In this document: positions 20,589 to 31,324 of the stretch, piece after piece | How the letters are laid out: each line of letters starts with the position of its first letter | How positions within the stretch are numbered: the stretch's first letter is position 1 | Made by a program: the position numbers and the translations under genes | Origin: Pleurodeles waltl | Taxonomy: Eukaryota > Chordata > Amphibia > Caudata > Salamandridae | DNA length: 64,000 bases | Reading direction: 5' to 3' | NCBI RefSeq assembly: GCF_031143425.1 | Contig: NC_090450.1 | Location: 172,035,272 to 172,099,271 of the forward strand | Notes under the pieces: generated by a model | What the model was told of the DNA's origin: nothing | The model's input: the letters and a program-made list of their open reading frames with translations, nothing else | The model's database searches: none

Positions 20589-23413
20589 TCAGGAAAGAAG
20601 GTAGCAGTAGAGAGATAGATTTTCTTGGGACAATGGATAGTGGTAGGTACAGTGGGTATGGGAGTGGAGGGAGAGGATGTGGTTGTAGGCGAGACAAGTT
20701 TGCTGTCTTTGGGTGCAGGTGCAGGAGCGGGAGGCTGTCGTGAGGTGGATGGCTGTTGGGTGGGTGGGTGGCTGCGTTTGTGTGGTGTGGAAGAGGGGGT
20801 GACAGACACAGTGGGAGAGGACACAGGGGACGTGTAAATGGCAGTGGGGGGGGGTGACTGCACGTGTGCGGACTGTACTGGAGGGTGTGCTGGTGATGGA
20901 AACACTGGCTGATGGTGAGGTGAATGAAGGTGTGAGTGTAGACGTCACAGGGAGGGAGGAGGGAGACGAGGAGGTGGGGGTCACAGAGGTGGAAGTGACT
21001 GTTGGCATGTCTGCATCGGAATGTTGCTTGTGTGAATGTCTGCGTGATCTGTGGTGCTTGTGTTTGGATGAGCTGCTCTTGGGTGTTGAGGTGTGTGCAG
21101 GCTGGTCTGATGGTGTGGGTGGGACAGGCAGAGGAACAGGAGACTGGGAGGAGGGAGTTAGTAGAGGGAGGCAGGAGACAGGGACAATGGCAGCCGTCAG
21201 TGCTGAGGCCAGAGCCTGGAACGATCGCTGATGGGCAGCCTGACCCGAATGAATGCCCTCCAGGTACGCATTGCTGCGATGAACCTCCCTCTCCACCCCC
21301 TGGATGGCATTCAAAAGGGTAGTCTGCCCAACAATGAGCGTTCGGAGGAGGTCAATGACCTCCTCACTGAGGGCAGCGGGGGTAACAGGGGCAGGGCCTG
21401 AGGTGCCTGGGGCGAAGGAGATGCCCGGCTTCCTGGCAGAGCGGGCACGGGGCGAACGCTGAGGGGCTGCTGGGAGGGCGGAGATGGTGCGCTGGGTGGA
21501 GGCTGTACCTGTAATGGCGGGGGGCACGGATGGTGCCACCCCCGCAAGGGAGCTCCCTTCCGAGGACGTGTCCGTGTCGCTGCAGGCTCCAGTCGTCCCC
21601 GTTGTGGAGCTCCCCTCGCCCTCCGTCTCACTGGTCCAGTCAGACTCTGTGGCATGGCCCTCCTGGGCCATGTGAGATGCAGCTCCCTCCTGCCCCGATG
21701 CCACTTCTCCTCCGCCTGATGATGCTGATGCACACAAGCACAGAAAGACAAACAAAAAGGGGGGGGGAGAGAGAAATAAAGAGATTTTGAGTACATGGAT
21801 CACCGGTACAGTTAGCGGACATGACAGACACAGATGCCCCCTGCACTAAGTTGCGCACTTGGGGTCCGCTACGCATTCCGTGGAACATGCCCTACACGCC
21901 TAGAGTTGACAACTGCACCCATGGATGACACGGCCCAGGGATGGCTGTACTGACACACTACTGAGGGTGGTGGCTGGGGACACAGGGGCTTACGGGGGTG
22001 CCCAGCCTACAGATATCGCCCTGGCCTAGGGGGACCCACAGCCCTCCTCCCCCACCCAGACACCTCCACTGCGTGACAACAGAGTAGATAATGCTTGTAC
22101 TCACCCCCTTGTGTCTGCTGTGCTGCCCTCACGCGCCCATCCAAATCAGGGTAGGCCACCGCCAGGATCCGGAACATCAGGGGGGTCAGTTGACGGCAGG
22201 CACCCCGCCTACGTTGGGAGGCCATCCCCAGCAGAGACTCGGCGGTCTTCTTGGTCCCGCGGCGGATGTCCTCCCACCTCTTGCGGCAGTGGGTGCCCCG
22301 TCGATGGTGGACCCCCAGGGTCCGGACTTCCTTGGCGATGGCACGCCAAATCCCGATCTTCTCATGGGCGCGGACCTATGTGACACGTACAGGGAGGGAG
22401 AAATACCACGTTCAAGTTTGTCTGCATTTTCGTTGCCAGTGGCCCAACGCCCACCATCCCCGCCAGGCCCAACATGCCCCCCATCCCCGCCAGGCCCCCC
22501 GCCAGGCCCCCGCCAGGCCCAACATGCCCCCCATCCCCGCCAGGCCCCCCGCCATGCCCCCGCCAGGCCCAACATGCCCCCCATCCCCGCCAGGCCCCCC
22601 GCCATGCCCCCGCCAGGCCCAACATGCCCCCCATCCCCGCCAGGCCCCCCGCCATGCCCCCGCCAGGCCCAACATGCCCCCCATCCCCGCCAGGCCCCCC
22701 GCCATGCCCCCGCCAGGCCCAACATGCCCCCCATCCCCGCCAGGCCCCCCGCCATGCCCCCCGCCAGGCCCAACATGCCCCCCATCCCCGCCAGGCCCCC
22801 CGCCATGCCCCCCGCCAGGCCCAACATGCCCCCCATCCCCGCCAGGCCCCCCGCCATGCCCCCCGCCAGGCCCAACATGCCCCCCATCCCCGCCAGGCCC
22901 CCCGCCAGGCCCCCGCCAGGCCCAACATGCCCCCCATCCCCGCCAGGCCCCCGCCAGGCCCAACATGCCCCCCATCCCCGCCAGGCCCCCCGCCATGCCC
23001 CCCGCCAGGCCCAACATGCCCCCCATCCCCGCCAGGCCCCCCGCCATGCCCCCCGCCAGGCCCAACATGCCCCCCATCCCCGCCAGGCCCCCCGCCATGC
23101 CCCCCGCCAGGCCCAACATGCCCCCCATCCCAGCCAGGCCCCCGCCATGCCCCCCGCCAGGCCCAACATGCCCCCCATCCCCGCCAGGCCCCCCGCCAGG
23201 CCCCCCGCCAGGCCCAACATGCCCCCCATCCCCGCCAGGCCCCCCGCCATGCCCCCAAGCCAGCCAGTGGCCCCCAAATCCATATTGAATTAAACTCACT
23301 TGTTGGTCTGGAGGACCGTAGAGTAGCGCATACTGGGGGAGGACCCCATCCACAAGTTTCTCCAACTCCTCTCCAGTGAAGGCAGGGGCCCTTTCCCCAG
23401 TCGCAGCAGCCAT
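20589..23413 (-). CDS. Harbinger gene A: Myb/SANT-like protein with low-complexity C-terminus, three exons
   Basis: Exon 1 is 23413-23300 (114 nt), ending before GTGAGT; exon 2 is 22375-22105, preceded by CATAG and followed by GTGAGT; exon 3 starts at 21724 after TGCATCAG. Phases fit across both junctions. Exons 1-2 form a helix-turn-helix module: a FTGEELEKLVDGVLP start, then W-R-A-I-A-K, and KRWEDIRRGTKK, as in Myb/SANT-like DNA-binding proteins that accompany Harbinger transposases. Exon 3 holds a Ser/Thr/Pro-rich stretch, a conserved helical core (EVIDLLRTLIVGQTTLLNAI, then RSFQALASALTAA), and a histidine/serine-rich tail. The frame stops at 20589, but a second frame from about 20905 to 20513 reads on in similar style, suggesting a frameshift near a G run at 20847-20854. 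Same exon plan as the second copy at 44000. Role inferred: binding element ends or nuclear import of transposase. Confidence 0.72.
22445..23265. repeat. 50/51-bp C-rich minisatellite inside gene A intron 1
   Basis: About sixteen units built from AACATGCCCCCCATCCCCGC and CAGGCCCCCCGCCATG blocks, 50 or 51 bp each with shorter variants. It lies between the exon 1 donor (23299) and the exon 2 acceptor (22376). The matching intron in the second Harbinger copy is only 216 nt and lacks it. Because units lack stops, several frames stay open as artificial proline-rich or glycine-rich frames. The - strand is dense in G runs and could form quadruplexes. Confidence 0.93.
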
Positions 23414-23907
23414 TGTCCCTTCCAGACCGAGGTCACAGCAGCACTTGCAGTATAGGTCCTCTCCTGTGAAAGTTCAAGTCGCAAGTGGATAAGTAGATAG
23501 AAAATGGCGGTCACGCCCGCGGCGGTGCGTACCGCGGCGGTGCGTACCGCCACCGCCAGCGCCCTTCGCCATTGGCTCCTGAAACCCATAGGCTTCAATG
23601 TTAACCAATGCGGCTTCGCGCCGCGGTCTTCGACCGCCGACCGCCGCGGTGTGCCACGCCAGCGCATTGACCTCACATCACATTGTCACACTTCACAGGT
23701 CAGGCAGCCGCCATTTCGAGGGTCCACATGGCTCAATTTCAACTGCGTCACACAGGCCTAGGCCTTGCATAGCCACTCAGACACGCCATTCACTGCATAG
23801 AGAATCGTTTACTGTGCAAGCTGTGAGTACGTACCTGTGGGTTGCTTGACTGTGTGCTCCATGTTGTCCTTCCTAGGCACCGTCCGCTGGGTTTGGCGAG
23901 GAGACGG
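23414..23907. promoter_or_regulatory. Divergent promoter between gene A and the transposase
   Basis: The two genes start back to back. The gap holds two oppositely facing CCAAT boxes, ATTGG at 23571-23575 and CCAAT at 23605-23609, separated by CCCATAGGC; the same arrangement is kept in the second Harbinger copy at 43819-43857. Two tandem copies of GGCGGTGCGTACCGC (23521-23535 and 23537-23551), each nearly palindromic, lie beside them and resemble subterminal GC-rich motifs of the element. Candidate binding sites for the element's own Myb proteins. Confidence 0.55.
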
Positions 23908-24912
23908 ATGAATCCTCGCGTGTACCGACCGCTGGTGGACCTGTCGACAATGGAAGAACGCCACATTATCCTGACCTACCGGCTTGACCGTGCCACTATA
24001 CATGAACTGTGTGCCCAGCTGGAGCCCGACCTGATGTCCCCCATCCGCCAACCCACAGGGATTCCCCCTCTGGTGCAGGTCCTGTCAGTACTCCATTTCT
24101 TGGCAAGTGGGTCATTTCAGACAACAGTGGGAATTGCTTCTGGGATGTCTCAGCCCATGTTTTCGAAGGTGTTATCCAGAGTGTTGTCTGCCCTGATGAA
24201 ATACGTGAGGAGCTACATCATTTTCCCTGAGGTGGGCGAATTGGCTACAGTGAAGGGTGATTTCTACGCCCTTGGACATATTCCCAACGTCATTGGTGCC
24301 ATTGATGGGACCCATGTGGCTTTGGTTCCCCCAAGAGACAGGGAGCAGGTGTACAGGAACAGAAAAAGTTACCATTCCATGAACATCCAGGTGGTGTGTT
24401 TGGCTGACCAGTACATCTCGCATGTAAATGCCAAGTTCCCTGGGTCAGTGCATGACGCCTACATCCTGAGGAATAGCAGCATCCCTTACGTGATGGAACA
24501 GCTAGAGAGACACCGTGTATGGCTATTGGGGGACTCTGGGTACCCCAACCTGTCGTGGCTACTGACCCCAGTAAGGAATCCCCGGACCAGGGCAGAGGAA
24601 CAGTACAATGAGGCCCATGGGCGTACTAGGAGGGTGATCGAACGCACCTTTGGCCTCCTAAAGGCCAGGTTTAGGTGCCTGCATATGACAGGTGGATCCC
24701 TAATGTACTCACCTAAGAAGGTGTGTCACATCATCGTGGCCTGCTGCATGCTTCACAACCTGGCTTTGCGCCGCCAGGTGCCTTTCCTGCAGGAGGATGG
24801 CCGAGACGGTGGTGTAGTGGCAGCTGTGGAACCTGTGGAGAGTGACGAGGAGGAAGACGACGGGGCTGAAACAGACAACAGGGACAGAATCATTGAACAG
24901 TACTTCCAATAG
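23908..24912 (+). CDS. Harbinger DDE transposase, intact
   Basis: The methionine at 23908 (MNPRVYRPLVDL) is chosen because the second Harbinger copy starts at the same place; the frame is open 22 codons further back, to 23842, and TTCCTAG at about 23870-23876 could be a splice acceptor. Numbered from 23842, the DDE_Tnp_4-type core shows IGAIDGTHVAL (D155), PGSVHDAYIL (conserved HD, D205), LLGDSGYPNLSWLLTP (D231) and RRVIERTFGLLKARF (E267), the DDE set of HARBI1-like enzymes. An N-terminal helical region (residues 40-130) precedes the core, and an acidic tail (EDDGAETDNRD) ends the protein. It cuts and pastes the element in the nucleus, and in this superfamily needs a Myb-like partner. No internal stop or frameshift is visible. 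Confidence 0.93.
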   Translation: MNPRVYRPLVDLSTMEERHIILTYRLDRATIHELCAQLEPDLMSPIRQPTGIPPLVQVLSVLHFLASGSFQTTVGIASGMSQPMFSKVLSRVLSALMKYVRSYIIFPEVGELATVKGDFYALGHIPNVIGAIDGTHVALVPPRDREQVYRNRKSYHSMNIQVVCLADQYISHVNAKFPGSVHDAYILRNSSIPYVMEQLERHRVWLLGDSGYPNLSWLLTPVRNPRTRAEEQYNEAHGRTRRVIERTFGLLKARFRCLHMTGGSLMYSPKKVCHIIVACCMLHNLALRRQVPFLQEDGRDGGVVAAVEPVESDEEEDDGAETDNRDRIIEQYFQ

Positions 24913-25420
24913 GACACAGGTAACAATTCAAACATAATTTAGTAAATGTGAACTACTCTCCTGCATCTCTGCTGCCTGTCTATTTGCCCCAGTGTATGAT
25001 GACTGAGTTGTGGCTTTTCCCTCCCTATTTCAGATCTTGGGTCCCCACTACGAGTCCTGTGCTTCGTTTCCCCATGGACTACAGCTTTGTGGCAGCTGTT
25101 TGTTGACTTCACTATGTACAAGGACATATTTGCACTGTCATGTCAATTACAATATTTTGAAATCACAGCCAGACTCCAGATAGTTTTGTGCAAAATGGGT
25201 GTTTATTTCAGTGCTCAAAATGGGATGGGTGGTTTCAAGTGGGTGGGGGCTATGGTGAAGGAATGTCCATGGCAGAGTCCAGAGTAACAGTCACACAGGT
25301 GCATTGTCCAGAGGCCTGTGGAGAGATGGAGCATGGGCAGTTCAAGGATGGACAGGGTGACAATGTGGGACAGTGGGATGACATCAGGTGGTATCCTTTG
25401 CTGGCGGGGGTCTTGACATC
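24913..25420. other. Convergent 3' regions of transposase and gene C
   Basis: Contains TTTATT at 25202-25207, an AATAAA polyadenylation signal on the - strand suited to gene C. No clear AATAAA for the transposase was seen. No other feature. Confidence 0.5.
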
Positions 25421-26940
25421 CTACTCTGTCTTCTTGCGAGATCTCAGGGCCCTCTTGCGGGGTGGTTCTTCTCCTGCAGGAGGTGGGGGTCTGGTGGGCT
25501 GCTGTTGTGCGGGGGCCTCCTGTCCACTAGCGCCGGCGGAGGTGGTTGGCTGTTCTTGGTCCAGGCTAGTGGCAGGGGCCCTTTGTTGTTGTTGAGTGTC
25601 CGTCCTGGTGTTGATGAGGTCCTGCAGCAGCCCTACCATGGTAACCAGGGTGGAGGTGAGGGCTCTGATGTCCTCCCTGTACCCCCGATAGTGGTCCTCC
25701 TGCAGTACCTGGATCTCCTGGAACCGGGCCAGTACCGTCGCCATCGTCTCCTGGGAGCGGTTGTATGCTCCCATGATGGTGGTGAGGGCCTCGTGGAGAG
25801 TGGGTTCCCTGGGCCCGTTCCCCCCCCTGTCGCACAGCTGCCCTCCGAGTTGCCCTGTTTCCCTGGGCCTCTGCCCCCTGGCCGGTGTGCCCACTACCAC
25901 TGCCCCCAGGTCCCTGTTGTTGTTGGGGTGGTGGGTTATCCTGGGTGCCCTGTAGTGGTAGACACACCGCAGATTGACGCGCCCTGGAGACAGAGGCATG
26001 GGCCCGCTGGGTGGGAGCTGTGCTGGTGTTCCCAGGGGGGTTTGGGTCTGTAGTGGCCTGTGCCTGTGTGAGGGGAACCGACTGTCCAGAGGTCCCCGAT
26101 GGTCCGGGCTGGTCATCAGTGTCCAGGTCGACAGAGCGGCTGTCATCGCTGACGGCCTCTTGGGTGGGGGGTGTGGAGAATTCTGGGCCCTCCGTGGCGG
26201 TGTGTTGACGGTCGGGTCCTGCAGGGGTATAGAGGTATGGTTATAGTTTCAATGTGTGGCATATGGGTGTATCTGTGGGTTCCCGTGTCCCCAAGTGCTG
26301 GCATTCGTGTGTGGGGGCTTTGGTGAGGGTGGCGTGTGGGGGGGATGTGTATATGCATTGGGCATGCTTTGGTGATGGGTGTCCATGCTTAGTGGACGCA
26401 TGCAGGCCTAGGTTTTGGGATGTGTGGGTTGTGATGGTGAGACATTGGCAGGGAATAGGTGTGCTGGGGTGGGGGTGAGGATGGTGGTGGGGGTGAGGAT
26501 GGTGGTGGGGGTGAGGTTGGGGGTAAGGATGGGGGTGGGGGTGAGGGTGGGGTTCGAGGATGGGGGTGAGGGTTGGGGTATGATTTGGCATGCAGGTGGG
26601 GGGGAAGCAGTAGTGAAGCTTCAACTTACCATGTTGTAAATTGTGGGGGTTGAGGTGGGGGTCCTCCGCCAGTCTTCTGCACGGCGATGTTGTGCCTGGA
26701 TACCATGGAACGCACCTTCCCCCGTAGGTTGTTCCATCGCTTCCTGATGTCTTCCCGATTTCTGGGGTGCTGTCCCACAGCGTTGACCCTGTCGACAATC
26801 CTCTGCCATAGCTCCGTCCTCCGGGCAATGCTGGTGTATTGGACCTGTGTGCCGAATAGCTGGGGCTCTACCCGAACGATTTCCTCCACCATGACCCTGA
26901 GTTCTTTGTCTGAGAAGCGGGGGTGTCTTTGGGGTGCCAT
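25421..26940 (-). CDS. Harbinger gene C: SANT/Myb-like DNA-binding protein with coiled-coil second exon
   Basis: The 5' segment (26940-26630) encodes about 104 residues with a SANT/Myb module: FSDKELRVMVEEIVRVEPQL, ELWQRIVDRVNAV, then REDIRKRWNNLRGKVRSM. It ends in TGGTAAGT, which can be read as Trp-stop or as a splice donor. A second segment starts after CTGCAG at 26218 and runs to the stop at 25421. It encodes an acidic linker (DLDTDDQPGPSG), then a probable coiled coil (LHEALTTIMGAYNRSQET and onward) and a basic end (RKRALRSRKKTE). The coding phases of the two segments do not match under the simplest splice, so a small exon may be missing or these may be separate products. A C8 run at 25820-25827 marks a 1-nt shift inside the second segment. 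Both segments recur, in the same order, in the second Harbinger copy. Confidence 0.65.
26463..26590. repeat. GT/GA-rich minisatellite in gene C intron
   Basis: Irregular repeats of GGTGGGGGTGAGGAT on the + strand. It sits between the two coding segments of gene C. G-rich and potentially quadruplex-forming. Confidence 0.75.
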
Positions 26941-27541
26941 GGAGTGGTGTGTATGATGCGTGGGGTGGAGTATGTGTAGTTAAGTGTGTTGAGTGTGGTG
27001 GTGTGTGTTGTTTTGTGTGTGGATATTGTGTGGGTGATGGTGTAGTGTGCCTCTGTGTGATGGTATTCTGTGATCGCTGCTGTGTCTCTCAGTGCTTCTT
27101 TCTGAATTTTTGGTCGTAGGGGTTTGTGGGTGATGTGGGTGTGTGTTTTATATTGTATTGTGTGTGTGGGAGTGGTGTGTGTATGTGTATCAGGTGTGTG
27201 GAATTCAAATCGGCCAATGTGGCTGAGTTTTGTTCATTTGTGTGTATTCTGACCGCGGCTGTGTGTACCGCCAATGGAAAACCGCGTTTGAAAGACCGCC
27301 GCGTGGATTCGTGGGTCGTAATGGCATGGGCGTATTTCTGTTGGCGTGACGGTGGAGGTTTGGTCACCTCCACTTTTCCGCCGACCGCTGGTCTGGCGGT
27401 CTGTTGTGGCTGTCGGATTTTCGGAGGTTTGGCTGCTGCGGGTCAGAATGACCGTGGCGGGTTACCGCGACCGCAGCGGAATTATGGAGGATTTCTGACC
27501 GGCGGTAGGCGCCTTTTACCGCCGAGGTCAGAATGAGGCCC
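26941..27541. other. Right subterminal region of Harbinger copy 1
   Basis: GT-rich 5' flank of gene C (to about 27190), then GC-rich subterminal sequence. Near the end TGACCGGCGGTA and TACCGCCGAGGTCA (about 27495-27531) form a hairpin, echoing the hairpins next to the ends of the RT insertion at 952-1580. Confidence 0.55.
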
Positions 27542-27544
27542 ATA

Positions 27545-30500
27545 ATCCGGACCAATCACGATCCAATCAATCCCAGGGTACAGACCGAAGCCCACTCTAA
27601 ATAACTGTAATGTATTGGAAACAATATGTTTCAGCAACAGACAGCAAAATGCGGCTATAGCGAGAAAAAAAAACCCTAGGGGGTATTTCTTGCTGATGCA
27701 TTATTATAGTAAACCTTCCAATTTCTACTTCTCCTTTAAAGCTGTAGTAACGTCGCAAAATCCGCTGTATAACTTATTACTCTTTTGTGAGTTCCTTAAG
27801 TACACAGAATATGCAGTCTTTTATCCATATGTCAATTTGAGGTTAACAACACTAGTATTATGGATTAATGGGGTAATGATATAGTGAATATGCTGCAGTT
27901 CCAAGAAATGGTGCATGTATTCCGGAATGGAACTGGGGAAATATGGGATATCTTTCAGCGCAGTGTACTTCTTAGCGGCAAGTCCAGAGCTTGGGGGGGG
28001 GGGGGGGGCAATTGCATGAATGTCAGCAGAGCACTGTGAGCAAAACCACTACAATATGAGTGCTGTCCTCCTGGGGTAATTTGTTGTGATGGGTTATGCC
28101 ATGTTCTTAGGTTTACTTCATATCTTTCAAGGAGCCTTCCTCCATTTCCACCTATATTCCCATTCTAGATAAGGCCATTTCCTTGCTGCCTCTCTGTTTT
28201 TGCCAATCCATAGTTGAGGCAATTGTTTTATGATATCTGAAGTATGGCCACACCTCCTCCTCACTGTCCTCCTCCCACTGGCTCATATTCAAGAAAAGGT
28301 CCATCTAAGAGCCTCTGCTTTCTCCAACGAGCAGTTCATCCGAAGGGTTCTTCGATTCTTCGAGCTAACGTCTTCATCCCACTTCTCTAGCCTTCAGATC
28401 ATCCTCTGCACAGCTTTTGACGGTACTTATGTTAATTAATACCTGGAAGGGCATCATTTTCCTGCCGCCAAGTACTGGAATATTTCTCCATGACATTGTC
28501 CATGCCCATGTAGCGGTTTGCTTCCTTTGTATAGCTTCTAAATTGTATATTTAGCTTTATGGATGCTTACATGGTAGTGAGCAAAATTAAATCGACTTGT
28601 TTAATTATTACTTTATAGATATGGGTATTTGATATCCGGATTTCACGACTGCAGATATGATTCACTATTTGCAGCTATATTTGATATTTAAAAAAAAGTA
28701 TTTAAAAAGAAATTCTGCATGCACTCTAACTAGGGGTGATTGAGCAGAATGAATACAGACCGTGTGTTTCCTGGAAGTGTCTTGATTGAGGGACCACGAA
28801 AATTGCTATGTGTGTTGCATCAAAATACCCAAAGACATTATGCGCACACACACTCAACACAGTACTTTAGGAAACATCTCATGAATGCCCTCACAGTGCT
28901 CAGGCCAATGTGTAATTTCAAGCCAAGTGGTGTGGGACCTACTGAATACATCATTACAGAGTTTTGTGGAAATATTGGATACTGCGAACAAAGTTCTCTT
29001 GCAAATTTTTCTTTTACTTCCATCCTGGTGAGCAGGGAAATGTTAGACACAAGCACCGTGCTAATGGGAAGTAGGCAAATACACCAATAAAATGTTTTTA
29101 AAACTTTTGTTGCACGTCAACAGGGAGCTCTGGGGATTATAAAATACGGGCTAGAAGAGTGATTTGGAACATAATAGCTGAGTGCAGAGTAGTTTTAGAA
29201 ATAGAGCACACATACCAACACAAGGTCTGCCAGAATATTGCATGACTGAAAGAATATTGTCTTGGGAAATACAGAATAAATAATAGTATAGTGCCATGTG
29301 AGATATTGCTACATTACTAGCACACTTTTGATAAGACATACTGCATTTATATAGGCACCACATTTTAAAAACTATTTATTGAATGCTAACACAGAGTTTT
29401 AGTAGTCATGCGTTCATGCAAGTGCAATGTTCTTGGAACAATTACATAACTGCCTGCTTGGCAACGTAACCTTCTGCAAAATAAAACATATATGTGTGGA
29501 CACGGATTGGATAATTACCTCTAAACATGAAGGAGGTAATTAATGTGAAAAGTGTGGCCCCTGATATGTGACATGCATAACACTGTGTCTGATTTTATCA
29601 GGTGTTAAATAGCACCTATACCTCTGACACTTTTGGGCCCTAATTACAAGAAGATTGGTGCTTTCGGACCCTCATGGAAACCCGTGCTTGTGCAGGGGTG
29701 TCATTTACAAGTTAGATGGTATTTACCGCATTTGATAATTACTGGGTGAGTTAAATAGCTCTTTCTTTGTTAAATTTCAGCAGGTCAAGCCTTGTGGAAT
29801 TTAGCAGGGGAAAAGTATACAGTATTTACTGGAGAATGCGTTTTTTATAATATTTACTTTTGGGCAAGAGATAAAAGGTGGCATTTTTGCTAGAATCCAC
29901 CCGTCACCTAGAATGTTTCGGAGATGTGCGTTGGAGTAGGCACTGCATGAAAATGGCTCAACCCATCACCTGGAAATGGGCGGGAGATGGATCTGCATGT
30001 CACAGGAATTACATTGTGACTCTGAGACTCATCTCATGGAAGGAGCAATCAGGATTGGGTAGTCTGTGTTAGCCAATGCATTATGCTTTTCAGAATCGCT
30101 TTCAAAGGCCATGGGGCATTCAGGGGCTACTGGGCCCAACCATGGGGTTTAAGGTATTTTACACCTGATGTTTGGGGCCCGTCCTACTATGGATACTGAG
30201 TAACTGGGCCAAGTACCCCTTCTGCCCTTGACTCTCAGGGTAAGCGTGGTCTGATCAGGTGAAGACTCCCTTGGGGGGTGAGCAGGGCTGTGGGGGGGGC
30301 CTTGCTTTGTGATAGTGAACATGGGCTCACAAATCAAAATACACGCAGCAGCAGCTGTTCAGCGAAATGCTCACTTTTCTGAAAAAGAGAAGTATTTTAA
30401 TTTCTAACGCTACCCACACATCGGAAAAATATGACATTCACAAACAATCACAGTTTACCTTGAGGAAGGGGCTCTATTTTTTCTTTGGCAATTCCCCTTG

Positions 30501-31324
30501 CCACTCTCTCCTTGCGTTAACTGTAGTGGTTAATCCCCATTCACTATTGGTACCATTCAGTGTATGTCCTACCAGCAGTCTGAGTCTCAAAAGTCCAATC
30601 GGACTCTCAATTAAAGTTATTAGTGTTTTAGCACCAAGCGCTCCTAGCAGTAAGTTTCCCCGAGGGCAACAGGCCCAAAACTAGCCTTACCTGCTCTGGC
30701 AGGAGGAAAGGGTTTGAAGTCCCTGAGTGAGTTCTGTCCGACTCGCAGTCAAGTTCAGGTAAGTTGGCCGTATGTGGACCAGGCAGTTGCACTCTGCAGG
30801 AGTAGAATCTCTCACTCGTGATCAAGCTTCTGAAGTGACCAGAGGTTTCCTGTGACTCCTCCTGCAGGGTGTTTGTTGAGTTCCCGATGGGGTGTAGCTG
30901 CAACATTCCTGTCCTGGGTCCCTTGCGTGAGTAGCGGGGTTTCCACAGCATCTTCACTTCTCCATTGGTGCATAACAAGTCACAGTCCTTGGTACTCCCA
31001 GTGACCTCCTCTGGCATATGGGGTCACTGCAATTCACAGTTCGGAGGCTTCAGTCTAATCATCATTATGAATACTTCCCATGGCGGCCCCTCCTTGCATA
31101 CAGGGTCTCTGCTCTGCTCTGCTCTGCTACCACACAAGCCTATGGCCACTTCCTTGTAAACTGTACCTAAATTAAAGAGTACCCTTTGAAGTATACAGAG
31201 AGGCCCAGTTCTCCCCTCTCCAGTGTGTGTTCCACCCAGCTTATAGGAATGCAGCCATCCACAGATCTGTCTGGGTGATATCTTTACCTCTTCTCCCTGT
31301 TTCACCATGCAGGTCTGAGTCTTC
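27545..31324. other. 3.8 kb without a recognisable gene
   Basis: Nothing firm. A G run lies at 27998-28009. At 29635-29745 a GGGCCCTAATTAC start and a TAATTACTGGG end could be a decayed miniature element. A short CTCTG run is at 31109-31129. Open frames here show no recognised family. Confidence 0.55.

Larger units (their letters stand above)
18066..27541. mobile_element. PIF/Harbinger DNA transposon, 9.48 kb, nearly complete three-gene copy
   Basis: Left end GGCCCTCATTCTGACC at 18066 and right end GGTCAGAATGAGGCCC at 27526-27541 are inverted repeats. ATA lies immediately outside both ends (18063-18065, 27542-27544), giving a 3-bp target duplication as expected for PIF/Harbinger. A second copy of CTGACCCTGGCGG near 18145-18157 is a direct repeat of the left subterminal sequence and may be a transposase or Myb binding site. 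Cargo: a Myb-like gene A (-), a DDE transposase (+) and a SANT/Myb-like gene C (-). Gene A and the transposase diverge from a shared promoter; the transposase and gene C converge. Three long tandem arrays have grown inside it. Related to the inverted copy at 39189. Confidence 0.92.

Noticed and set aside
22445..23265. CRISPR-like direct repeats
   Set aside because: Contiguous minisatellite units without unique spacers in a vertebrate-type genome; not a CRISPR array.
22091..23413. Several 300-400-codon proline-rich or glycine-rich frames on both strands
   Set aside because: They exist only because the 50/51-bp minisatellite unit lacks stops in most frames. The stretch is an intron of gene A, with consensus splice sites and a repeat-free equivalent in the other Harbinger copy.
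29635..29745. Small MITE with GGGCCCTAATTAC ends
   Set aside because: Terminal match is imperfect and no target duplication could be seen.
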